DNA of 35,003 bases from Bacillota bacterium (lineage in GTDB: Bacteria > Bacillota_I > Bacilli_A > Erysipelotrichales > Coprobacillaceae), in the NCBI GenBank assembly GCA_030540195.1, contig JAUNWT010000015.1:1-35003 (forward strand), in the 5' to 3' direction. Shown here in pieces: positions 15,130-23,176 of the stretch. The position numbers and the translations under genes were made by a program. Each line of letters opens with the position of its first letter. Positions within the stretch are counted from its first letter, which is position 1. The notes below the pieces were generated by a model, which worked only from the letters and a program-made list of their open reading frames with translations, ran no database searches and was not told where the DNA came from.

Positions 15130-17037
15130 TTAATCTTCCTTAATAGTTTTAAATGGAATTCCATTTCCTTCATAATAACGTGAAAACATTTCATAGAATT
15201 CAAGACGTAATACTTGAATACCAACAATCAATCCTTCAAGACACATTACGAAAACGTTTCCTAAAATCAAGACGATGATTTCACCAAATCCTCCAACCAT
15301 TTCGGCAAGAGTATAAACAACAAGCATCATACCAGCATGTGATAAAACGAATCCCCCGACACGCAAGAATGACATTGTGTTTGTAATAAATGATAAGACT
15401 ACTTCAAATAATTCGAAGAATCCTTCAACAAAGAATGCTCCAAAACCATTTGGGAACATTTCACCATGTTCTTCTAATTTTCTAATTAATGGTTCTTTTA
15501 AGAACATTAAGATCAGTGGTAACACAATTAAAATTAAAATATAGAAAATATTTACAAAATGCATACCTGTAAGCATTCCAAGAGCTGCACCAATAACAGC
15601 TACGTAGAATGTAACCCCACATAAACCATTTTGACTTAAAATTGCTTCACCCATATTTTTCTTTTTAAAGTTCAAAATAATATTGAATGTCATTGAAACA
15701 AGAATTAAAACAATACCTAATCCAATGGCAGCCATTAATAATGTCATTGTATTTTCTGGTGACATTGCATTAAAGAATGAGAAACCTTTAAAATATTCAG
15801 ATAAGATTTCTTCATTTCCAAAGAATGAACCAAAGAATACACCGAAGATTGCACTGGAAATACCTAAACGAACTCCCACGCCACCTAATTTTAAATTAAA
15901 TTTCTTTTCAGCAACGAGGCCTACTAAAGAAAGAATAATACCTTGTCCTAAGTCACCGAACATAATACCAAACAATAAAGTATATGAAATAGCAACTAAT
16001 AAAGTTGGATCTACATCATTGTAACGAGGTACACCATACATTTCGACAAACATTCTAAACGGTCTTGCAAACCATGAGTTTTTAAGTCTTGTTGGTGGTT
16101 CTAGACGTACATCTGATGTAGCAGGTAATACTTCAAGTTTAACACCATCGATACTTTCAAAAGTGTTTTTGAAGTTATCTAAATCACTCTTAGGGACAAA
16201 TCCATGAACATTTAATTTATCACCTAATTTAACAATGTATTTTTGCATTGCATAAACTGAATTTAGTTTTTTCGCAATACTATAAATACGTGTTAATTCT
16301 TCCATATTTTCTGAAATTGTTTTATCAATTCTATTTTGTAAATCTTGGCTATATTGTTTAGCTGAATCTGATTCATTTTGAATTTCTTGTTCAGCTAATT
16401 CACATGAACCATGAACGAATTCAGGAATATGAATTTTTTCAAAATAAAGCGATGTGAACACATTATCCACTTCAGGAGCATCTGTAGGTGTTGTCATATA
16501 CATACACCATACATATTTATCATCTCTTTGGAATGCTTTATAAACAAATGGTAATGTTTCATAATACTCTAACTTTCCTTCATTATTGAGAGGAAGTTTA
16601 CCGAATCTTATTTTTAAATATTGTGTTCCAAATAATTGATCAAAGTCAATATTAGAACCTTCAACGTGATTTAAAGTAATGATAGCTTCATCATTTTCAT
16701 TAATCATCTTTGTCAATTCTTTTTTAACAGCATCAATACGGTCAATATCTAAAAATAAATCATCTAAAAATTCTTTAGCTCTAAATACATTAAGTTGCGT
16801 ATCTGTTTCAACTTCAGGAACTTCAAAATGATATTTTGTTTTCATTTCTTCAATTCTTGATAACAATTCTTCATAAAGATTGTCATTGTTGTAAGCTGAA
16901 AGACCAGCAACACTATCCGTAAACTTGCTTGCTAGCTCGGGATGAAAATCATCTCTTTGATAAAGCTCAAGTAACACATCATTACAATTTTCTTTATCAA
17001 AATCAAGGCTAACCAAGTTTAATTTTGCTATTGCCAT
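15130..17037 (-). CDS. ntpI: V/A-type ATPase subunit I (a-subunit, stator)
   Basis: 635 aa. A cytosolic N-terminal half with coiled coil (about 1-340) connects to the peripheral stalks. The C-terminal half, about eight membrane segments, forms the ion half-channels. The essential stator arginine is Arg559 in SFLRVGGFVLSHAG. The conserved VGIQVLRLEFYEMFSRYYEG near the C-terminus is intact. The start ATG lies inside the end of the short I-like gene (10-base overlap) with GGGGG six bases upstream, so the two are translationally coupled. This is the complete, presumably functional I subunit. Confidence 0.95.
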   Translation of the reverse strand: MAIAKLNLVSLDFDKENCNDVLLELYQRDDFHPELASKFTDSVAGLSAYNNDNLYEELLSRIEEMKTKYHFEVPEVETDTQLNVFRAKEFLDDLFLDIDRIDAVKKELTKMINENDEAIITLNHVEGSNIDFDQLFGTQYLKIRFGKLPLNNEGKLEYYETLPFVYKAFQRDDKYVWCMYMTTPTDAPEVDNVFTSLYFEKIHIPEFVHGSCELAEQEIQNESDSAKQYSQDLQNRIDKTISENMEELTRIYSIAKKLNSVYAMQKYIVKLGDKLNVHGFVPKSDLDNFKNTFESIDGVKLEVLPATSDVRLEPPTRLKNSWFARPFRMFVEMYGVPRYNDVDPTLLVAISYTLLFGIMFGDLGQGIILSLVGLVAEKKFNLKLGGVGVRLGISSAIFGVFFGSFFGNEEILSEYFKGFSFFNAMSPENTMTLLMAAIGLGIVLILVSMTFNIILNFKKKNMGEAILSQNGLCGVTFYVAVIGAALGMLTGMHFVNIFYILILIVLPLILMFLKEPLIRKLEEHGEMFPNGFGAFFVEGFFELFEVVLSFITNTMSFLRVGGFVLSHAGMMLVVYTLAEMVGGFGEIIVLILGNVFVMCLEGLIVGIQVLRLEFYEMFSRYYEGNGIPFKTIKED

Positions 17038-18392
17038 GACAGTCCCCCTTTACTCTTTATTGATCTTTTTGTCACTTTTTTTACTAAGCTACAAACTAAT
17101 AATACCACAATGTTTATAACAAAGAATAATCCAATTTGCATTGCATAGTTAGTTCCTACAACAAAGATTGAATTATAAAGTGACATACTATAGAAGACTG
17201 TTCCACTTAATAGTCCTCCTATTGTAACAGCAGCTCCTACACGTTGTAGTAACTTACCGATGTTACCTTTAATAATAAATGATAACAGAATAGCTAAAAC
17301 ACCTACTCCTAAATCACCAAGTAAAACAAGTGCTGAAAGCATCATGACCACACCAGCAATTACTGTTGGATCAAATTTTTCACCAGGTTTAAATGTGAAT
17401 AAACATTCAAATGGTTGGAAAAAAGCATTGTTTTCAACATAGACAGGACCTTCAATTCCTTGATCTTGATACGTATCAATAGGAAGTTCATGAATTGTAA
17501 TTCCTGGAACACTGACGATTGCTTCTAATTCATCTTTATTAAATGAACTAAAGGCATAAACTGCAGCTTTTGTTTTTAAATCAACAACATATTTACCTTT
17601 CTTGTATAACTCTTTCAAACGATAGGTTTTCCAGAAGTCACCAAGTAGTTGTTCTTCATTTTCTTCTTTGACTTTTTCAATACGTTGATCAAGTTCTTGA
17701 AGATAAGCTTCCATTGTTTTATTTTCTGCTTTTAATTCAGCAACTGCTTCTTCCATTTTACCATGGGCAAATTTTGGAAGTTTTACTTCTTCAAAGTTCA
17801 TTGAAGAGAAAATGTTATCAATTTCACCAATACTATTTTCAACCCCACCATAAACAATCCAAGCGAATTGATCAGTATGTGATAATTCTTGATAAACAAA
17901 TGGATAACTATCAAAATATTTGATTTTTTCAATTTGTGATAATGGTAATTTACCAAATCTTAAAGCAACATATTTTAATTCATGAATATCATCGATAGAA
18001 ATACGATCACGATTTAAACATGTGATTAATTCAATTGCTTCTTCATTTTCATAATAATCTTTTTTAATTCCTCTTTTAATTTCATTAATATCATCTAATT
18101 TTTGATGAATTTCTGAAATATAATCTAAAATTTCACGAACATTTAAAAATGCACTTTGAACAGGTCTATCTACTCTTTCAATATGTAAGATATCCATCAC
18201 ATTATAAAGTTCGTCTAATACTTCGTTATATGGATTTCTATCTTCCATAGAAGTTGCATGATCTAAGTTAGAAATCACTTTCTTCGCTTTAACTGGATAA
18301 ATAGAATCTTGATGATTTTCAAGTTTCATCAAAACTTCCATATAATCATCTCTAGAGAAAACAATGTTATATAAATGTGTATTCTTAATCAT
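17028..18392 (-). CDS. Short second I-like ATPase subunit lacking the arginine helices
   Basis: 454 aa, paralogous to subunit I along its whole length. Both share KYVALRFGKLPL / YLKIRFGKLPL, the PFVY segment, the helical arm and the junction FFQPFECLF / WFARPFRMF, followed by DPT and LGDLGVG / FGDLGQG. Only four membrane segments follow (about 342-358, 361-375, 384-402 and 419-437). The protein ends with a basic tail, without the SFLRVGGF and VLRLEFYE helices that carry the channel residues. It therefore cannot make a half-channel alone. It is well kept and lies between C and the full I gene, which it overlaps by 10 bases. It may be an extra stator arm or assembly factor. This is inference. 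Confidence 0.85.
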   Translation of the reverse strand: MIKNTHLYNIVFSRDDYMEVLMKLENHQDSIYPVKAKKVISNLDHATSMEDRNPYNEVLDELYNVMDILHIERVDRPVQSAFLNVREILDYISEIHQKLDDINEIKRGIKKDYYENEEAIELITCLNRDRISIDDIHELKYVALRFGKLPLSQIEKIKYFDSYPFVYQELSHTDQFAWIVYGGVENSIGEIDNIFSSMNFEEVKLPKFAHGKMEEAVAELKAENKTMEAYLQELDQRIEKVKEENEEQLLGDFWKTYRLKELYKKGKYVVDLKTKAAVYAFSSFNKDELEAIVSVPGITIHELPIDTYQDQGIEGPVYVENNAFFQPFECLFTFKPGEKFDPTVIAGVVMMLSALVLLGDLGVGVLAILLSFIIKGNIGKLLQRVGAAVTIGGLLSGTVFYSMSLYNSIFVVGTNYAMQIGLFFVINIVVLLVCSLVKKVTKRSIKSKGGLSWQ

Positions 18393-18403
18393 TTTTTCCC
18401 CTC

Positions 18404-19435
18404 CTATGCATAGATCAATGTATTTTCAATTTTTGAAACAGGTTGGTTGTAACGAATACCTTCAACGATATGCTTCAAGTTATCTATTTCAATTCTTTGT
18501 AAAATACTATAAGTCATATAAACAAGTGGTGCACTGTTTGAAAAACGCATATATCTTTTTGCGATATTATATTGAATACTATCAGCATAATATTCAATAT
18601 AGGCAAACTCTTTATCATCTATATAGAAGTTATATTTAGAAGTTGATAATAAAGATAATACTTCTTTAGGACCGCTTGCACTAATTAAACGATTCATCAT
18701 ATCTTTTGGCAATCTTGAATATTGTAAAAAGAGTGAACTTCTGATTGAATCTTCTGATTCGTGGAAATATTGTTTATAACGATAGATTTTTGAAATATTC
18801 TTTAATTCAATAGAAGTATAGAGAATATTTAATAAATCTTTTTGAACGCTTCCTTTGAAGTGTTTTTTAATTGTTTCAACAATATTTTCATAATAAAGTG
18901 ATTGTAAGCACATATGAACTTCTTTAACATCAAATGGAACAGAGAAATCAATTTCTTTAAGAACTTTATAATATCTTGTTTTTGAAAGATATTGTAAAAG
19001 ATCTTTAAATGATTCAATGTTGACTAATCCATCAATATTAAAACTTGTTTTCTTCGCTAAATAAGTAGGAATTGATAAATTAAAGCTATATTGTTCCTTT
19101 GCTTGTAAAGAAACAAGTTTATCCATAATTAAATTAATTTCTACTCCAATAATTTCAAATAGATAAAAATCTTCATCAGACTTAGGTGAATATTTCATCA
19201 ACTTAGCACAACGATGATAATATTCTTGATTTAAACAATCTTCTATTTGACCACGATGAACATGTCTAATATTAATATCCTTTAAAGCATCTGCATAACT
19301 TGTTTGAGATTTTAAATAAGAAACAACTTCTCCAATTGTTTGTTTTCTTGTTAAATCAAGATAAACATTCTTATTTAAACGTCCACCATACATTGCTTTA
19401 GCTTTTGCACATAAGGCATTTGAAGATAAAGACAT
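18404..19435 (-). CDS. ntpC: V/A-type ATPase subunit C (rotor socket, d-subunit)
   Basis: 343 aa, all-helical. It begins with SSNALCAKAKAMYGGRL, typical of AC39/subunit C proteins, and keeps the three-fold repeated helical bundle with RYYKVLKEIDFS and YSILQRIEIDNLKHIVEGIRYN near the end. It couples the central stalk (D/F) to the K ring. It is second in the operon, 11 bases after the H/G gene, with AGAAGGTG upstream. Confidence 0.92.
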   Translation of the reverse strand: MSLSSNALCAKAKAMYGGRLNKNVYLDLTRKQTIGEVVSYLKSQTSYADALKDINIRHVHRGQIEDCLNQEYYHRCAKLMKYSPKSDEDFYLFEIIGVEINLIMDKLVSLQAKEQYSFNLSIPTYLAKKTSFNIDGLVNIESFKDLLQYLSKTRYYKVLKEIDFSVPFDVKEVHMCLQSLYYENIVETIKKHFKGSVQKDLLNILYTSIELKNISKIYRYKQYFHESEDSIRSSLFLQYSRLPKDMMNRLISASGPKEVLSLLSTSKYNFYIDDKEFAYIEYYADSIQYNIAKRYMRFSNSAPLVYMTYSILQRIEIDNLKHIVEGIRYNQPVSKIENTLIYA

Positions 19436-19446
19436 CTTTACACCTT

Positions 19447-19755
19447 CTATTTAGTACATCTTGTAAAGATTTCATCTACCCATTTATCTTTATTTTGAGT
19501 AAATAAATCTTCCATATTTTTCATTGATTTATGAAATTCATTTTCTTGTAATTGTGCTTCTTCTTTATTCTTATTCAATAGATCTTGTTTATGCTTTTCA
19601 ACTTGATCTTGTTGACTATCAATATACTCACTATAAATCGTAGACTTTTGCGACATCATACTTGATTGAGCTTCCGCTTTTTTCTTTTTCGCAAGTTCTA
19701 CTTTTTCTACGCATTGGCGATCGAATTCTATTAACTTTTGAATAATATCATCCAT
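19447..19755 (-). CDS. V/A-type ATPase H/G-type peripheral stalk subunit
   Basis: 102 aa, almost entirely one charged helix rich in Lys, Glu, Gln and Ala (VEKVELAKKKKAEAQSSM to the C-terminus). This matches the partner of subunit E in peripheral stalks (NtpF/NtpH, subunit H/G). ATG 19755 is chosen because AAGGGGG lies upstream and family members start near here. An in-frame TTG 41 codons earlier falls in the structured leader. It is the first gene of the operon and its start is about 240 bases after the promoter. Sequence alone is low complexity; the operon position makes the call. Confidence 0.85.
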   Translation of the reverse strand: MDDIIQKLIEFDRQCVEKVELAKKKKAEAQSSMMSQKSTIYSEYIDSQQDQVEKHKQDLLNKNKEEAQLQENEFHKSMKNMEDLFTQNKDKWVDEIFTRCTK

Positions 19756-19995
19756 CTTATTTTCCCCCTTCTTCTTGTCGAGGATTATTGTACTCTCATT
19801 CTTCCAAAATTCAACAGATATAGCTTTCAAAAGCATTCTTAATGATAAATTTATGACGAATTTATAAGAATTTATCAAAAACCCTCTTTAAAGAACGTAT
19901 GTAAAAACAAAAACACCTCCCCCTATTTTTGTGTTGTTCATGTCACTTCCTAGAGATGTGGCGCTTGCAATACATACCTTATTCTTTATTTCGCA
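19756..19995 (-). promoter_or_regulatory. Structured 5' leader of the ATPase operon (candidate riboswitch)
   Basis: About 240 nt separate the promoter from the first ATPase gene with no convincing gene inside. On the minus strand a closing helix is AAAGAA (19987-19982) and GUAUGUA (19977-19971) with UACAUAC (19903-19897) and UUCUUU (19895-19890). Inside, AACACAAAAA and UUUUUGUUUU can enclose a G-rich loop. ACAUCUCU (19959-19952) can pair eight bases with GGAGGUGU (19920-19913). A second hairpin (TGATAAATT/AATTTATCA, 19877-19843) follows. UCCUC at about 19783 could pair with GGGGG of the ribosome binding site, which would allow control of translation. It is not matched to a named class here. 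Confidence 0.5.
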
Positions 19996-19999
19996 CGTT

Positions 20000-20029
20000 A
20001 TTCTACTCCCACTTTTCAACATTTGTCAA
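20000..20029 (-). promoter_or_regulatory. SigA-type promoter of the ATPase operon
   Basis: TTGACA (20029-20024), 18-bp spacer, TAGAAT (20005-20000). Transcription should start near 19993, giving a long untranslated leader. The rest of the gene-free stretch up to pepP (20030-20175) shows only a ribosome binding site and no clear second promoter. Confidence 0.75.
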
Positions 20030-20175
20030 TAGACAAATTTACACATTTGCATAAATCCGCCAAATCCATTGTCCACGCTACTTTCAAGAGAAAATCCATC
20101 TAAAAAAGCACACCTTTTATAAGACTTTTAATTCCTTAATGTAAATGTTAAAATTAAGTAGCTTAGGAGGTAATT

Positions 20176-21918
20176 ATGATTAATCAAAGAATTGCAAAAT
20201 TAAGACAGCTTATGAAAGAAAGAGGAATTGATCTTTATATCATTCCTACCAGTGATTTTCATCAAAGTGAATATGTAGGAAGTTACTTTGAAGCCCGTCA
20301 TTATATGTCAGGTTTTACAGGTTCAGCTGGAACCCTTATCGTAAAACAAGATGAAGCTTATTTATGGACAGACGGTCGTTACTTTATTCAAGCAGAAAAA
20401 GAACTTGCTGGAAGTGATATTCAATTAATGAAAATGCGTACACCAGGTGTTCCTACAATGAAAGAATACATTGAAAAATATCCTGATGATACCATCGGTT
20501 TTGATGGTCGTGTAATGGCTAATCATGAATGTCAATTTACAAATAATATTAAAGCGGATGAAGATCTCGTAGATCTTATTTGGGATAATCGTCCTGAACT
20601 TTCTCATGAAGAAGTTTATTTATATGATACAAAATATTGTGGTGTTCCTAGAAAAGAAAAATTGGAAATTATTCGAAAAGAAATGAAAGATGCAAAATAT
20701 CATTTAGTGACAACTTTAGATGATATTGCCTGGATCTTTAATATTCGTGGAAATGATGTCTTATGTAATCCAGTAGCTTTAGCTTATGCCTTAATCGAAA
20801 AAGAAAAAGCAACCCTTTATTTAAGAAAAGAAGCAGTAAGTCAAGAAGTTATTGATGAACTTAATAAAGATCAAATAGAAGTTAAAGATTATTTTGATGT
20901 TTATGAAGATATTAAAACAATTGATGGTAAAGTTCTTTTAGATACAAAGTCTGTAAACTATACATTAGTTAACTCTATCAATAAGAATCATATCGTCGAT
21001 CAAACAAATCCAAGTCAATTACTTAAATCAATTAAAAATGAAATAGAAATCAAAGCAACAAAAGATGCTCACTTACATGATGGTGTCGCTGTCACTAAAT
21101 TTATGTATTGGTTAAAAACAAATATAGGAAAGATAGAAATGGATGAACTTTCTATTTCTAACAAACTTTTAGAGTATCGTAAACAACAACCAAACTTTAA
21201 AGATATTTCCTTTACAACAATTTGTGCTTATCGTGAAAATGCTGCTTTAATGCATTATCATCCAACAAAAAAACAATATTCTAAAGTAAATGCTTCTCAT
21301 TTATTATTAATTGATAGTGGTGGTCAATATCTTACAGGGACAACAGATATTACAAGAACTTTTGTTTTAGGTGAAATGAATCAAGAAGAAAGAAAAGATT
21401 TCACTATTGCTTTAAAAGCGATGTTTAGATTACAAAATGCTCATTTTATTGAAGGTGTAACAACAGGTGCTAATTTAGATATTTTAGCTCGTGGTGTCAT
21501 TTATGATTATGATTTAGATTATCGTTGTGGTACAGGTCATGGCGTTGGTCATTTCTTAAATGTTCACGAAGGACCTAATGGACTTCGTCCAAAGAGTCTT
21601 TATGGACATGAAGCATGTATCGTTCCAGGCATGATTACAACGGATGAACCAGGTGTTTACGTAGAAGGATCTCATGGTATTCGTCATGAAAATGAACTTT
21701 TATGTGTAAAACATACTGAAAATGAATATGGAACATTCTTAAAATTTGAACCAATCACTTATGTTCCATTTGATATTGAAGGATTAGATTTAGATTATTT
21801 ATCAAATCATGAAATTCAAACAATTAATGATTACCAACACTATGCTTATGATCATATTAAAGATTATTTAACACAAGAAGAAAAAGATTGGTATTTAAAT
21901 AATTTATTCATTAAATAA
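20176..21918 (+). CDS. Xaa-Pro aminopeptidase (M24B)
   Basis: 580 aa metallopeptidase removing N-terminal residues before proline. There are three domains: two creatinase-like N-terminal domains (about 1-300) and a pita-bread catalytic domain. The five metal ligands are visible: Asp in LLIDSGGQY, Asp in GTTDITRTF, His in GTGHGVGHFL, Glu in TDEPGVYVEG and Glu in HENELL. The long three-domain form of about 580-600 aa is the aminopeptidase P1 type. AGGAGG precedes the ATG. It is divergent from the ATPase operon, monocistronic, with a terminator straight after the stop. Confidence 0.93.
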   Translation: MINQRIAKLRQLMKERGIDLYIIPTSDFHQSEYVGSYFEARHYMSGFTGSAGTLIVKQDEAYLWTDGRYFIQAEKELAGSDIQLMKMRTPGVPTMKEYIEKYPDDTIGFDGRVMANHECQFTNNIKADEDLVDLIWDNRPELSHEEVYLYDTKYCGVPRKEKLEIIRKEMKDAKYHLVTTLDDIAWIFNIRGNDVLCNPVALAYALIEKEKATLYLRKEAVSQEVIDELNKDQIEVKDYFDVYEDIKTIDGKVLLDTKSVNYTLVNSINKNHIVDQTNPSQLLKSIKNEIEIKATKDAHLHDGVAVTKFMYWLKTNIGKIEMDELSISNKLLEYRKQQPNFKDISFTTICAYRENAALMHYHPTKKQYSKVNASHLLLIDSGGQYLTGTTDITRTFVLGEMNQEERKDFTIALKAMFRLQNAHFIEGVTTGANLDILARGVIYDYDLDYRCGTGHGVGHFLNVHEGPNGLRPKSLYGHEACIVPGMITTDEPGVYVEGSHGIRHENELLCVKHTENEYGTFLKFEPITYVPFDIEGLDLDYLSNHEIQTINDYQHYAYDHIKDYLTQEEKDWYLNNLFIK

Positions 21919-21938
21919 CAAGAGAAATCTTGTTATTT
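21913..21938 (+). terminator. Terminator of the Xaa-Pro aminopeptidase gene
   Basis: AAATAACAAGA (21913-21923), GAAA loop, TCTTGTTATTT (21928-21938), then TTTT. Perfect 11-bp stem with a GNRA-type loop. Confidence 0.9.
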
Positions 21939-21946
21939 TTTTATTC

Positions 21947-21971
21947 TTGATATAGTTTAAAACTATATCAA
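21947..21971. repeat. 25-bp near-perfect palindrome, candidate operator
   Basis: TTGATATAGTTT (21947-21958) and AAACTATATCAA (21960-21971) flank a single A. With so small a loop it is better suited to a dimeric protein than to an RNA hairpin. It ends 19 bases before the -35 box of the MetE-like gene, where an activator would bind. Confidence 0.5.
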
Positions 21972-21989
21972 ACATAAGATATTATGTAT

Positions 21990-22018
21990 TTTACAATAAT
22001 TATATTCTTTTTTATACT
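21990..22018 (+). promoter_or_regulatory. SigA-type promoter of the MetE-like gene
   Basis: TTTACA (21990-21995), 17-bp spacer, TATACT (22013-22018). The ATG lies 27 bases after the -10 box, leaving too short a leader for an S-box or T-box. Confidence 0.7.
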
Positions 22019-22045
22019 TTTAGTAACAACTAGGAGGAATGTAAA

Positions 22046-23152
22046 ATGAGCGCACCTTATAAATATGATATTGTCGGAAGTTTTTTAAGAGATAAAGAAA
22101 TCAAACAAGCAAGAGAAGATTTTGCTTCAGGAAAAATAAATCAAAGTCAATTAGAAGAAGTTGAAAATAAAGCGATTGAAAATCTCGTTAATGAGGAAAA
22201 AGCTGTTGGTTTAAAAGCTGTTACTGATGGTGAATTTAGAAGAGCTTTTTGGCATTTAGATTTTCTATGGGATTTAAAAGGCGTAGAAAAAGTAGCTGTT
22301 GAACACTTTTCAATTGCTTTTAAAGGACATCAACCAAAAAGCCAAACTTTAAAAATTGTAGATAAAATTGATTTTCCTGAAGATCATCCATTTTTAAAAC
22401 ATTTTAAATTTATGCAAAGAGTATCTGGAGAAACAGAAGTCAAACAATGTATTCCTTCTCCATCAATGCTTCATTTAATTTGTTGTATTAGAGAAGAAAA
22501 CTATCAACCTATTGAAAGATATCAAGATGATGATGTTTTATTAAAGGATATTGCCTATGCTTATCAAAAAGCAATCAAAGCTTTTTATAATGCTGGATGT
22601 CGTTATCTTCAATTAGATGATACTTCATGGGGAGAATTTTGTTCAAAAGAAAAAAGAGAAGCTTACAAAGCAAGAGGCATTGATGTTGATGAGCTTGCTA
22701 AAAAATATGTTGATATGATCAATCTTGCTTTAGAAGCAAAACCAGATGATATGGTTATTACAATGCATATTTGTCGTGGTAACTTTAGATCAACATGGTT
22801 TACTTCTGGTGGATATGAACCTGTTGCTAAAACATTATTTGGTCACTGTAAAGTAGATGGTTTCTTCTTAGAATACGATAGTGAACGTGCTGGTGGTTTT
22901 GAACCACTTCGTTATATTCAAGATCAAAAAGTTGTCTTAGGTCTTGTAACTTCTAAAGATGCAAAACTTGAAAACAAAGAAGAAATCATTAAACGTATTC
23001 ATGAAGCTGAAAAATACGTTCCATTAAATCAACTTGCTTTATCTCCTCAATGTGGTTTTGCTTCAACCGAAGAAGGAAACTTACTTACTAAAGAGGAACA
23101 ATGGAATAAAATCAAACTTGTTAAAGAAATCGCAGAAGAAGTATGGCAATAA
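22046..23152 (+). CDS. MetE C-terminal-like methyltransferase (YxjG/YxjH family)
   Basis: 368 aa single-domain relative of the catalytic half of cobalamin-independent methionine synthase. It has the YxjG/YxjH family opening (DIVGSFLR, KAVTDGEFRRAFWHLDFLW). The zinc ligands appear as His and Cys in MHICRGNFRSTW and Cys in SPQCGFAS, with LQLDDTSWGEFC for substrate. It probably transfers a methyl group to homocysteine or a related thiol. The methyl donor is uncertain because these short forms lack the folate-binding N-terminal half. AGGAGG precedes the ATG. It is monocistronic with its own promoter, upstream palindrome and terminator. Confidence 0.88.
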   Translation: MSAPYKYDIVGSFLRDKEIKQAREDFASGKINQSQLEEVENKAIENLVNEEKAVGLKAVTDGEFRRAFWHLDFLWDLKGVEKVAVEHFSIAFKGHQPKSQTLKIVDKIDFPEDHPFLKHFKFMQRVSGETEVKQCIPSPSMLHLICCIREENYQPIERYQDDDVLLKDIAYAYQKAIKAFYNAGCRYLQLDDTSWGEFCSKEKREAYKARGIDVDELAKKYVDMINLALEAKPDDMVITMHICRGNFRSTWFTSGGYEPVAKTLFGHCKVDGFFLEYDSERAGGFEPLRYIQDQKVVLGLVTSKDAKLENKEEIIKRIHEAEKYVPLNQLALSPQCGFASTEEGNLLTKEEQWNKIKLVKEIAEEVWQ

Positions 23153-23176
23153 AAAAAGAACTTTCGTTCTTTTTTT
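23151..23176. terminator. Bidirectional terminator after the MetE-like gene
   Basis: AAAAAAAGAAC (23151-23161), TTTC loop, GTTCTTTTTTT (23166-23176). It overlaps the + strand stop codon and serves the converging ATP-cone gene from the other side. Confidence 0.88.

Noticed and set aside
17028-18392. Frameshifted 5' half of ntpI rather than a separate gene
   Set aside because: The full ntpI gene follows complete with its own N-terminal half, so the short gene is a paralogue and not a fragment of it.
18364-18639. 91-codon + strand frame opposite ATPase subunit C
   Set aside because: Antisense shadow in A/T-rich coding sequence, rich in Tyr and Phe, no ribosome binding site.
19756-19878. N-terminal extension of the ATPase H/G subunit from a TTG
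   Set aside because: The extension lies in the structured leader, lacks a ribosome binding site, and the internal ATG has a good one.
19756-19995. T-box, S-box or M-box in the ATPase leader
   Set aside because: No AGGGUGGNACCGCG T-box core and no recognisable SAM or Mg riboswitch core was found.
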